Positions 1-7,436 of a stretch of DNA of 64,000 bases are shown here, piece by piece. How positions within the stretch are numbered: the stretch's first letter is position 1; each line of letters begins with the position of its first letter. This DNA is from Thermotoga sp. Ku-13t (GTDB lineage Bacteria; Thermotogota; Thermotogae; Thermotogales; DSM-5069), in assembly GCF_011057685.1 (NCBI RefSeq), contig NZ_LNFY01000001.1:310001-374000 (forward strand). The letters are read 5' to 3'. Position numbers and translations under genes: made by a program. Under the pieces are notes generated by a model. The model was not told the origin of the DNA, did not search any database, and saw only the letters and a program-made list of their open reading frames with translations.

Positions 1-595
1 TCACGAACCGTTTGTTCGATATCCAGTGGATCCAGTCTATCGCGTGTATTCCGACCCATGCCAGTGTTCCACCGAACGTTTCGCGCTTCCTGAAAAATTC
101 CGGTCTTTCACCAAGCTTATAAGACTTCTGAGCATGGATCAGCCTTATTTCTCCCACAGCATTGGAATCGACCAAATTCTTGGCGGTCAAAAACCACGGT
201 TTGTACCTGAGGCCAAACATCGCTGCGAAGAAAACCTTATCCTTCACTTCAGAATAGATCTTCTCTATCTGATGAAGATCTTCAAGGTTTGTGGCTATCG
301 GTTTTTCCACGAAGGCATGTATTCCCATCTGTAACGCCTGCAGAAGGATCTTCCCGTTCATGTAGAAGTGTGTGTTTATCACCACCACGTCTGGCCTTTC
401 AGATTTCAGCATCTGTCTGTAATCTTCGTACAAACGGGGGTCCATGCAAGCCTGTTTGAACTTCGAAAGAAGCGGTGCGAGGTTTTCTCCCACAACTCCA
501 GGAGAGACTGCAACGATGTCGAACTCGTCACTCAGAGATTCCAGCACGTACCCGTAGTGCCCGCTGCCACCTACGATACAGACTCTGAGCTTCAA
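1..595 (-). CDS. Gfo/Idh/MocA-family NAD(P)-dependent oxidoreductase, 3' part cut by window edge
   Basis: About 198 codons are present; the C-terminus lies beyond base 1. The N-terminus reads LKLRVCIVGGSGHYGYVLES, a Rossmann nucleotide-binding start with a modified glycine motif. The family signature FVEKPIAT, with the conserved lysine, follows about 100 residues in. I place the start at TTG 595, which overlaps the stop of the upstream gene (TTGA) and follows a GAGGTG ribosome binding site; an in-frame GTG about 18 bases upstream is possible. It is the last visible gene of the sugar ABC operon 4812-1. The family oxidises or reduces sugars, inositols and related polyols; the substrate is unknown. 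Confidence 0.85.
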   Translation of the reverse strand, partial: MKLRVCIVGGSGHYGYVLESLSDEFDIVAVSPGVVGENLAPLLSKFKQACMDPRLYEDYRQMLKSERPDVVVINTHFYMNGKILLQALQMGIHAFVEKPIATNLEDLHQIEKIYSEVKDKVFFAAMFGLRYKPWFLTAKNLVDSNAVGEIRLIHAQKSYKLGERPEFFRKRETFGGTLAWVGIHAIDWIHWISNKRFV

Positions 596-1794
596 GGTTC
601 GAACACCTCGCACTCGGCCAGCGCAACTCTCTTTGCCTCCGTGGCCCAGGAGAAACCCAGTTCGCTGGGAAGTCTTTCAAGGTTGAAGCACTCTTTCAAC
701 TGTTCTTCGAGACCATCCACCCAGATCAGAAGCGGTTCACCTTCGGATCTCTTCAAATTATGTGGAAAATCGTGGATGTCCGAAGACAGATGCGCGCAAT
801 TGATCGTGGCTGTCAGGCTCAATGCGGATTCGAGGGTGCAGTAAATTTTCTCTTCGCCCTTCAGGATCGAGACAACGTCCCAGAGCTTTTTCATACTTGC
901 ATGGTCCACAGTTCCATACGGCTCGTATAGACCTGTCTCACGAACGAGGACAAATCTGTTCGCGCTCTCTGGAAAGTGCGGATGGTTGAAGACCAATCGT
1001 GCCTTTTCAGACTGTAGTTCGAAGATCGGACCTGTTCTGTTCTTAACGGCATGGGATGCGAAGAAGAGGATCTCGGTACCTCTCGCGACTATTCTCATCG
1101 CGCAGGTATCGAAGCTCTCGATCTCGTTCGCCCTGTACAGCTCGGCTTGGACTGCTTCTGGAAACGCACTATCCAGCATGTTCGAACCGAGCAAGAACAT
1201 CATGAAATGTAGAAAATGTGCCGTTGCGTTGGATGCGACGCTGTCGAGCACCCACTTACCATCGAGCTTGATCTTTCCCGCCCAGGATGATCTTCTGTAG
1301 TATGCGGTGTCTCTGGGCCATAAAACAAGGCTTTTGAACTTCACGACCCTTCCGAACTTGCCTGAGAGGACGTCTTCTTTGAGTTTCTGAACCGTCTCAT
1401 CGTGGCACCACTGAAAACCGATTGCCACCATGCGTCTGAATTTGTCTCGAAATTCGATCATCTTCCTGACTTCGTGGACCGTCGCCGCGGCAGGTTTTTC
1501 ACACAGCACGTGACTGCCGTGTTGAAGCGCTTCGCAGGTTTGGTCACAGTGTAGATGGATCGGTGTGGAGATCACAACGAGATCGGCGAAAGAGCCAGAA
1601 TAAAACTGGACCAGATCGTCAAAAATGGCGATCTTCTGGCTCACCAGGACCTGGTAAATTTCACTCCTCTGGGCGAAGGGATCCACGACCGCGACCAGCT
1701 CGGTCCCATGTTCTTTGCCGTACGTGAGGAGATGCTCGGCGTACTTCTTTCCATAACCTCCTGCGCCCACCAGTGCGACTCTGATCGGCTCCAT
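592..1794 (-). CDS. Gfo/Idh/MocA-family oxidoreductase
   Basis: A 400-residue predicted cytoplasmic NAD(P)-dependent dehydrogenase. It has a Rossmann N-terminus (VALVGAGGYGKKYAEHLL) and the family motif VLCEKPAAA with the catalytic-pocket lysine near residue 99. Length fits the family. The stop overlaps the start of a second, distinct Gfo/Idh/MocA gene, and the start lies 2 bases after the permease stop, so the two are cotranscribed with the CUT1 transporter. This points to intracellular oxidation of the imported sugar or cyclitol, but the substrate cannot be read from the sequence. Confidence 0.9.
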   Translation of the reverse strand: MEPIRVALVGAGGYGKKYAEHLLTYGKEHGTELVAVVDPFAQRSEIYQVLVSQKIAIFDDLVQFYSGSFADLVVISTPIHLHCDQTCEALQHGSHVLCEKPAAATVHEVRKMIEFRDKFRRMVAIGFQWCHDETVQKLKEDVLSGKFGRVVKFKSLVLWPRDTAYYRRSSWAGKIKLDGKWVLDSVASNATAHFLHFMMFLLGSNMLDSAFPEAVQAELYRANEIESFDTCAMRIVARGTEILFFASHAVKNRTGPIFELQSEKARLVFNHPHFPESANRFVLVRETGLYEPYGTVDHASMKKLWDVVSILKGEEKIYCTLESALSLTATINCAHLSSDIHDFPHNLKRSEGEPLLIWVDGLEEQLKECFNLERLPSELGFSWATEAKRVALAECEVFEP

Positions 1795-1796
1795 GT

Positions 1797-2609
1797 TCAG
1801 TACTTCAAGCCTCCCGCGGTGATACCACGCATGAAGAACCTCTGGAACAGTAAGAATATGATCAGTGTCGGGATGATGGTCATCGTTGAGAAAGCGAGAA
1901 TCGTGTTCCAGGGTACTCCACCGTATTCTCCCTGGATCACGGCGAGTGCGAGCTGGAGAGTGTAAAGACTCCTTCTGTTAACCACCAGCAACGGAAGCAC
2001 AAAATCGTTCCATCTCCAGGTGAAAGAGAAAATCGCCAGCGCTGCGACGAGTGGTTTGGAGAGCGGAAACACGATCTTCCAGAATATGGTCCATTCGCTG
2101 GCGCCGTCTATCTTCGCGCTTTCGAGAAATTCATCCGGTATATCCTTCATGTACTGAATCGCCGTGAACATACCCGTGGGTGTGTACACTGCAGGCAGGA
2201 TCAAACCCCAGAGGTTGTTGATCAGACCCAATCTCCTGATGATGACAAACAGCGGTACCATGATGACCTGGGCCGTCACGAAGAGTGTCAAAACCACGAG
2301 TCTGTTGAGCGCGAGTTTGCCGATGAACGTACCTTTTGCCAGTCCGTAGCCACCCATGACACAGATCAAAACGGTTATGACCGTTGCGATCGATGCGACA
2401 AACAACGTATTCTTCAGGTATGTGATCATATCCTGTTTTTGAAGCGCTTCTCTATAGCCTTGAAGCGTCGGATTTTTCGGGAAGATGGTCGGTGGGTACG
2501 AATATATCTCTTTCAAACTCTTGAACGAAGAGGCGATCGAATAGTAAACCGGAAGCATGTAGAGAAAAAGCATGACGATCAGAAACAACCACTTTATGTA
2601 CTTGGCCAT
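1797..2609 (-). CDS. Sugar ABC transporter permease, MalG/UgpE type
   Basis: A 270-residue inner-membrane permease of the CUT1 carbohydrate ABC family. It has six hydrophobic segments and a cytoplasmic EAA loop (ESAKIDGASEWTIFWKIVFP, about 180-200) that contacts the ATPase. I use ATG 2609 (MAKYIKWLF) because GGGAGGG lies 6 bases upstream; an in-frame ATG at 2642 would add 11 residues with no matching ribosome binding site and would overlap the upstream gene. It pairs with the permease at 2626-3477. No ATPase gene is present in this operon, so a shared MsmX-like ATPase is likely used. Confidence 0.9.
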   Translation of the reverse strand: MAKYIKWLFLIVMLFLYMLPVYYSIASSFKSLKEIYSYPPTIFPKNPTLQGYREALQKQDMITYLKNTLFVASIATVITVLICVMGGYGLAKGTFIGKLALNRLVVLTLFVTAQVIMVPLFVIIRRLGLINNLWGLILPAVYTPTGMFTAIQYMKDIPDEFLESAKIDGASEWTIFWKIVFPLSKPLVAALAIFSFTWRWNDFVLPLLVVNRRSLYTLQLALAVIQGEYGGVPWNTILAFSTMTIIPTLIIFLLFQRFFMRGITAGGLKY

Positions 2610-2625
2610 CGTTTTCCCTCCCGAC

Positions 2626-3477
2626 TCAGCGCTCACGTGCACGAAGCGTGAAGACTGCTATCACGAACGAGATCAACAGGAACACAACAGACATGGCGTA
2701 GGCGTAGCCTATTCGCCACTGGGTGAACGCTGTGCTGTAAATATACAGTGGCGTAACCATTGTTGAGTAACCGGGTCCTCCACCCGTCAAAACGTAGACT
2801 CCAGCGAGATCTCTGAAGACGTGAGCGATGGCTGTCGTCAAAACCAGTAAGTTCGTGTTCTTCAGAAGTGGGAACGTTACGTACCAAAACGTCTGCCATC
2901 TGTTCGCTCCGTCGACTCTTGCAGCTTCGTGAAACTCTTCAGGCACGGACTGGAGTCCGGTGATGAACATCATCATCAAAAGGCCCGTCATACCCCAGGT
3001 TCGCAGCAGCGAGATCGCAAACAGTGCCGGGGTTGGCTTGAGCAACCAGGCAACAGGACTGAATCCGATGGATTTCAAGATATGGTTGAGCAAGCCAAGA
3101 TCGTACGATAAAAGCCATTTGAACATCGTCGTACCTGCAACTGCTGGCATCATGTATGGCCAGTAGAAAAACGCTCTCAAAATCTTAGAAGAGGTGGTCT
3201 CTCTGTACAGACACACTGCCAGCGCGAGGGGAATGAAGAAGCACAGCGGGACCGTCATGATCAAGAGTTTTATTGAAACCCATATGGAATTCCAGAACCA
3301 TTTGTCTTCGAGCAACCTGATGAAGTTTGACCAGCCTGCAAACTTCGGCGGGTTGAGCAAGTCCCAGTTGAAGAAGCTCATCACGAAGATGCTGAAAATC
3401 GGAAGTAGCACGAATATGAAAAGGAAGGCCAGAGCAGGTATCGCGAAAATGAAACGACTATTGATCAGTCTTTTCAT
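2626..3477 (-). CDS. Sugar ABC transporter permease, MalF/UgpA type
   Basis: A 283-residue CUT1 inner-membrane permease. It has an N-terminal hydrophobic segment (about 10-33), five further segments, and an EAA loop with the pattern FHEAARVDGANRWQTFWYVT. A GGAGGAATGGC ribosome binding site precedes ATG 3477. It is second in the operon after the binding protein, separated by a 60-base gap that holds a strong hairpin (3511-3530). It forms the translocation pore with the product at 1797-2609. Confidence 0.9.
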   Translation of the reverse strand: MKRLINSRFIFAIPALAFLFIFVLLPIFSIFVMSFFNWDLLNPPKFAGWSNFIRLLEDKWFWNSIWVSIKLLIMTVPLCFFIPLALAVCLYRETTSSKILRAFFYWPYMMPAVAGTTMFKWLLSYDLGLLNHILKSIGFSPVAWLLKPTPALFAISLLRTWGMTGLLMMMFITGLQSVPEEFHEAARVDGANRWQTFWYVTFPLLKNTNLLVLTTAIAHVFRDLAGVYVLTGGGPGYSTMVTPLYIYSTAFTQWRIGYAYAMSVVFLLISFVIAVFTLRARER

Positions 3478-3510
3478 GCCATTCCTCCTCGATTTTTCGC
3501 AGTATCGAAA

Positions 3511-3530
3511 GGGGTGCCAGGTGGCACCCC
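3511..3530 (-). promoter_or_regulatory. Intercistronic stem-loop after the binding-protein gene
   Basis: A perfect 8-bp inverted repeat, GGGGTGCC and GGCACCCC around an AGGT loop, sits between the binding-protein stop and the permease start. Only a weak TTT follows it on the coding strand, so it is more likely an mRNA stabiliser or partial attenuator that raises binding-protein levels than a full terminator. This parallels the malE-malF arrangement known in other bacteria. Confidence 0.7.
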
Positions 3531-3537
3531 CGAAACT

Positions 3538-4812
3538 TCATTTCTTACCACCAAGTTCTGCGACGAGTTTATCGTACTCTTTCCTGAGATTCTTTATGGC
3601 TTCGTCGAGACTGATCTGTCCAGCTATGACGGCTGAGATCTGGTTCACGATTGGTGTCTGCAGTCTCGAATAGATCGTGGAGTTGCGTACCGTGACAACC
3701 CAGTTGGGCGTCACCTCTGCGAGCCTTCCACAAACAGCCTGGACTTGTTTCATGATCTCCCTATCGTAGTCCACTTCATGTTCTTCATATGCAGACATGT
3801 GGTAAGTCTTCTTCAGATAGATGTCGTAACCGAGGTTCTTCCAGCCGACCCAGAGCGCGAACTTGGCGGCAGCTTCCTCTCTGTCTTTCTTGCCCGTCTT
3901 GAAGGCGCCGAAGAAGCGGCCACCCTCGCAGCTCAGCCACTCAACATCCTTCGGCAGGTATGCGGGTACAAAATTCTTTTCAGCTTTGAGCAGATCGAGT
4001 GTGCTCCAGCTTCCAGCCCAGAGCACCGCGGTCAAGCCACCCGTGAAGGCCATGTTGGGATCCTGTGCGGCGATCCATTCTGCTGGAACCATCAGGTTTT
4101 CCTTGAACAAGTTCACGAATTCTTCGAGCACTTGTTTGGCTCTTGGATCTTTGTCCAGTGTGAAATCCAGGTTTTCGTCGAGGATTTTCACGCCTCTGAT
4201 TCCCAGGTAGTTGAACAACCTTTCGGCAGTCCTCTGCATGGACATGGCGTAAGGTAGATTGTTGGCTTGCTTCACTTTTCTCAGTACCTCGACGAACTCC
4301 TCCCAAGTCCACGGATCAGATCTACCACCGAAGGGTGGGAAAGGAATTTGTGCTTTCTTGAAATAGTCCGCGTTCACCCAGAGACACTGCATCGTGAAAT
4401 GCAGCGGCACGTACCTGATCTCACCGTTGGCATCGACAATCCTCACAGCGGCAACGTCGTACATTGCGTCCAGGTACTTCTCCGGTGTGATTCCGAGATA
4501 CTTCTGGATATAAGGTCTGAGGTCGATCATGTACTGCATGTAACCAGGAGCGTACGGATAGGTTATGGTGACGAGATCCGGCAGATCACCGCTCATGATG
4601 CCGAGTCTCACCTTTTGCTCGTATTGCGCGTACGGAACATCGACAAGTTCGAAGTCTACGTCTGGATTTTGCTTTTTGTATTCCACGATGGCTGCTTCAA
4701 GGCCTTCCCTCTCTGTACCGCCACCGCACCACACGACCAGCTTGATCTTGCTGGCCATCACGCTGATGCTCAGCAACATGGCGAGCAGAAGCACCCACTT
4801 AACCCACTTCAT
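3538..4812 (-). CDS. Sugar ABC transporter substrate-binding protein (CUT1)
   Basis: A 424-residue secreted or membrane-associated solute-binding protein. The signal peptide covers about 1-20 (MKWVKWVLLLAMLLSISVMA), with no lipobox cysteine. The mature part starts with the typical KIKLVVWCGGGTEREGLEAA strand and ends with the family's C-terminal helix. Length and layout match cluster 1 sugar-binding proteins. It is first in an operon with two permeases and two dehydrogenases. The ATG follows a GGAGGGATGCG site. The specific sugar is unknown. Confidence 0.9.
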   Translation of the reverse strand: MKWVKWVLLLAMLLSISVMASKIKLVVWCGGGTEREGLEAAIVEYKKQNPDVDFELVDVPYAQYEQKVRLGIMSGDLPDLVTITYPYAPGYMQYMIDLRPYIQKYLGITPEKYLDAMYDVAAVRIVDANGEIRYVPLHFTMQCLWVNADYFKKAQIPFPPFGGRSDPWTWEEFVEVLRKVKQANNLPYAMSMQRTAERLFNYLGIRGVKILDENLDFTLDKDPRAKQVLEEFVNLFKENLMVPAEWIAAQDPNMAFTGGLTAVLWAGSWSTLDLLKAEKNFVPAYLPKDVEWLSCEGGRFFGAFKTGKKDREEAAAKFALWVGWKNLGYDIYLKKTYHMSAYEEHEVDYDREIMKQVQAVCGRLAEVTPNWVVTVRNSTIYSRLQTPIVNQISAVIAGQISLDEAIKNLRKEYDKLVAELGGKK

Positions 4813-4847
4813 CTCGCATCCCTCCTCTTGTTAAGATATCCGTAAAA

Positions 4848-4876
4848 ATTTTATCAAAGCTCAGGTGACGTTTCAA
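4848..4876 (-). promoter_or_regulatory. Promoter of the 4812-1 sugar operon
   Basis: Read on the minus strand there is TTGAAA (4876-4871), a 17-base spacer and TAAAAT (4853-4848), a good sigma-A-type promoter. It lies 36 bases before the binding-protein ATG. I see no clear operator next to it. Confidence 0.7.
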
Positions 4877-4947
4877 GTTGCTTTCACGATATTTAATGTT
4901 CTCTCCGGGACATAGCATCCCCGTCTTGAGCAAAAAATTTTTATTGC

Positions 4948-4977
4948 TTGTGTTCATCAACAGTGTTGAAGTAAAAT
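4948..4977 (+). promoter_or_regulatory. Probable promoter of the esterase gene
   Basis: TTGTGT (4948-4953), an 18-base spacer and TAAAAT (4972-4977) lie 20 bases before the ATG at 4998 and are followed by the strong GGAGGTG ribosome binding site. The -35 match is moderate. Confidence 0.45.
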
Positions 4978-4997
4978 TCTGTGACGGAGGTGAAGAG

Positions 4998-5756
4998 ATG
5001 AGATTCGTTGATTGTAAAACTGTCGGCAGTTCCTTACCCATCTTCCTCAAAGGTGGGGAAACGGGGGTCTTGTTCATCCATGGCTTTACAGGTTCTCCAC
5101 ACGATTTCACCTATATGGCTGAGAAAGTTCATGAAGCGGGCTTCACTGTGTCTGTACCGCGCTTACCGGGGCATGGCACGTGCGGTGAAGATTTTTTGAC
5201 CAGTAACGCGCACGATTGGCTCCGCAGAGCGTTCGATGCATACTACGATTTGAAAGCGATATGCAGAGAGGTACACATCGCAGGGTTGTCGATGGGTGGT
5301 GTGATAGCGATAATTTTAGCTTCTGTGTTGAGACCAAGGAAACTGATCACGCTGGCTGCAGCGACTTACACTCGCAGTAACCAGATAAAACTCGCGTGGT
5401 TGGTCGGGTTGTTCAAAGACAGAATTCCAAAACAGAACGTGCAGCCGCTCGAAGATCCAGATATGGAATTTCTCAACGGAGAATACTGGTCCTACGAATG
5501 GCCAAAACAAGCTGCGGAACTGTACAAACTCATCAAGATGTCAAGAAAAGCTGTAAAACAGATCGTTTCCGATACGCTCGTGATCGCTGCACGTAACGAC
5601 GAGCTCGTACCCCTCGAGGCTGCGCAGTTCATATATAACAACGTGCGGTCTGAAAGGAGGAAGCTTTTGATCTTCGAAAAATCTGGTCACGTTCTCACGA
5701 ACGACGTTGAAAAAGAAGCAGTGACAGAAGCGGTTGTGAACTGGTTGAAATCCTGA
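4998..5756 (+). CDS. Alpha/beta hydrolase, carboxylesterase/monoacylglycerol-lipase type
   Basis: A 252-residue cytoplasmic serine hydrolase resembling bacterial Est30-type carboxylesterases. The oxyanion-side motif HGFTGSPHDF comes near residue 30, the nucleophile elbow GLSMGG near 100, the acid in AARNDELVP near 200, and the catalytic histidine in KSGHVLTND near 230. ATG 4998 is chosen because GGAGGTGAAGAG precedes it; earlier in-frame codons lack a ribosome binding site and would add a non-homologous leader. It is probably cotranscribed with the EamA transporter 12 bases downstream. The natural ester substrate is unknown. Confidence 0.88.
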   Translation: MRFVDCKTVGSSLPIFLKGGETGVLFIHGFTGSPHDFTYMAEKVHEAGFTVSVPRLPGHGTCGEDFLTSNAHDWLRRAFDAYYDLKAICREVHIAGLSMGGVIAIILASVLRPRKLITLAAATYTRSNQIKLAWLVGLFKDRIPKQNVQPLEDPDMEFLNGEYWSYEWPKQAAELYKLIKMSRKAVKQIVSDTLVIAARNDELVPLEAAQFIYNNVRSERRKLLIFEKSGHVLTNDVEKEAVTEAVVNWLKS

Positions 5757-5768
5757 GGGAATGATCCT

Positions 5769-6923
5769 GTGAGCTGGAAGGTTATCCTGGCAGGCGTTTG
5801 CGTCTCGTTTATCTTTGGATTTTCCTTTCTTTTCACGAAGAACGCGCTCGATTACGTGAAACCCTTGACCTTTCTTTCCTACCGTTTCTTCGTTGCGAGC
5901 CTCTTTTTTCTTTTTCTTCTGATTTTCAGAGCGATAATGCTCAGGAAAAAACCATACTGGAAACTATGGAAGTTGATTGTCTTTCAACCCATCCTATATT
6001 TCTTTTTCGAAACGATAGGCCTTCAAAGGATCAATGCGTCCGAAGCTGGTATGCTTGTGGCCCTGATACCAATCTTTGTGAACGTTCTTGCCATCTTTTT
6101 ACTGAAAGAGAAAGGTGACCGGTATCACTACATGTTATTGGTGAGCAGCTTCCTGGGAAGTATCCTGATAGTGGGTTTCAATTTGACAGAAGAAGCCTTG
6201 TTCGGGAAGATCTCGATGCTGATTGCCGTAATTTCTGCAGCCTTTTATACAATCCTGTCAAGGAAGCTGTCGAGTGAATTCGAACCATACGAAATAAGTT
6301 TCCTAATGATGATCTCGGGTTTTGCCTTCTTTACCCTCGTGAGCAAACTGAGCGGTGAGTTCAGACTCGTTCTCAACCTTCAAACGATTTTAGGGGCGCT
6401 GTATCTCGGTACGCTTTCTTCTGCCATAGCGTTCTTTCTGCTCAACTACATGGTGAAACATGCCCCATCGATTCTCGTGAGCCTTTTTTCGAACCTGACG
6501 ACGGTCGTGGCCTGCCTGGCAGGTGTGCTGTTCCGGAACGAAAAAATAAGTTTGCAGCAAATCCTCGGTGTAGTGATCGTTCTGGTTTCCTTGTTCGTGA
6601 TGGCCTACAGAAACCGTGAAAAGAAAGTCGATGCCGTGCCGAAAGAAGCTGAAAAAACTTTGGAAGAAGATATTGGTAGCACCATTCATGTCGCGTTACT
6701 GGGAAAAGATCTGTTGCTCACCCCGCATGCGTATGAAAGGATGATTGAACGTGGTGTGAGCCTTGAAGAGTTAAAGGAATTGCTCGAATCGAAGAATTCG
6801 TGTGCGTTCATGCAGAAGAACGGGAGGATCAGAGTGAGCAATGGATCAATAGAAGCCGTGCTTCAGCCTTCAGGGAACGTGCTGTACCTTGTGACTGTTG
6901 TGATGAGAAAAAGACAAAAATAA
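5769..6923 (+). CDS. EamA-family (DMT) transporter with a C-terminal DUF4258-like domain
   Basis: A 384-residue protein. Residues about 1-280 form ten membrane segments in two EamA repeats of the drug/metabolite transporter superfamily. After a charged linker (about 280-305), residues about 310-384 form a soluble domain with the pattern LTPHAYERMIERGVSLEELKE and a terminal beta-rich part, which looks like DUF4258. Ordinary EamA proteins are about 300 residues, so the tail is an addition. GTG 5769 follows GAGGGA by 8 bases. It exports or imports an unknown metabolite; the role of the tail is unknown. Confidence 0.85.
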   Translation: MSWKVILAGVCVSFIFGFSFLFTKNALDYVKPLTFLSYRFFVASLFFLFLLIFRAIMLRKKPYWKLWKLIVFQPILYFFFETIGLQRINASEAGMLVALIPIFVNVLAIFLLKEKGDRYHYMLLVSSFLGSILIVGFNLTEEALFGKISMLIAVISAAFYTILSRKLSSEFEPYEISFLMMISGFAFFTLVSKLSGEFRLVLNLQTILGALYLGTLSSAIAFFLLNYMVKHAPSILVSLFSNLTTVVACLAGVLFRNEKISLQQILGVVIVLVSLFVMAYRNREKKVDAVPKEAEKTLEEDIGSTIHVALLGKDLLLTPHAYERMIERGVSLEELKELLESKNSCAFMQKNGRIRVSNGSIEAVLQPSGNVLYLVTVVMRKRQK

Positions 6924-6962
6924 ACAGAACTCTGAGCTTTCAGTGTCTGATCTTAACGCACT

Positions 6963-7334
6963 TCATTCCTGCACTGGTTGAAGTTCGATAGTTACCACGT
7001 TTTCCCCCGGAACGAGCTCAGTAGTGGTGGTTCCGATGAATTTTCCTTGTGACGAATCGATGATCAAGGTGATGGTGTAAGTTCCAGGGCTTATGTAGAG
7101 CTTGATTTGTTCAGGTAATTGTTCAAAAGTGTTCTTGTAAACCTGTTCGCTTCCCTTACTCAGTGCTACGGTCACCTGAGTGATCTCATTCCCGCCAGGC
7201 AACGCCTTGGCTTCAACCAGTTTCAATACGATTTCAACTGGATAAATGGGTGGTTCAGACGTTTGCATGCAACCGGTGAGCAGCAGGATCAAAAGTATTG
7301 TCGCACTCAGAAGGGCTGAAACGAGAATTCTCAC
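6963..7334 (-). CDS. Small predicted lipoprotein
   Basis: A 123-residue protein with a hydrophobic N-terminus and a lipobox (LLLTGC, cysteine near residue 22), so it is probably lipid-anchored on the outside of the inner membrane. The mature part is a single beta-rich domain with threonine-rich strands (SPGTYTITLII, GTTTTEL), like small carbohydrate-binding or PEGA-like folds, but I do not recognise the family. GTG 7334 is preferred because GGGAGGA lies 6 bases upstream; an earlier in-frame ATG at 7364 lacks a site. It is transcribed alone. Confidence 0.7.
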   Translation of the reverse strand: MRILVSALLSATILLILLLTGCMQTSEPPIYPVEIVLKLVEAKALPGGNEITQVTVALSKGSEQVYKNTFEQLPEQIKLYISPGTYTITLIIDSSQGKFIGTTTTELVPGENVVTIELQPVQE

Positions 7335-7354
7335 ACACACTCCTCCCAGTCTCG

Positions 7355-7363
7355 ATTTTACCA
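7355..7363 (-). promoter_or_regulatory. Extended -10 promoter element of the lipoprotein gene
   Basis: The minus strand reads TGGTAAAAT, an extended -10 (TGN + TAAAAT) 20 bases before GTG 7334. The -35 is not recognisable. The surrounding CGGTGGTAAAAT is identical to that before the family 5 binding-protein gene at 9003-9014. Confidence 0.5.
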
Positions 7364-7401
7364 CCGTCCAAGTGCCGGTTATATGTTTTCAGCACACCGG
7401 A

Positions 7402-7434
7402 TTTTTCAAAAAGGTGTGGCATGCGCCACACCTT
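7402..7434 (-). terminator. Rho-independent terminator after the family 5 binding protein
   Basis: On the minus strand GGTGTGGC-GCAT-GCCACACC forms an 8-bp stem with a short loop, followed by TTTTTGAAAAA. It starts 3 bases after the stop of the 7437-8972 gene. Confidence 0.8.
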
Positions 7435-7436
7435 CT

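Noticed and set aside
2436-2450. GAAGCGCTTC palindrome inside the permease gene (also near 1523)
   Set aside because: It is made of ordinary codons within conserved coding sequence and lacks the outer palindromic bases seen at 14596-14611.
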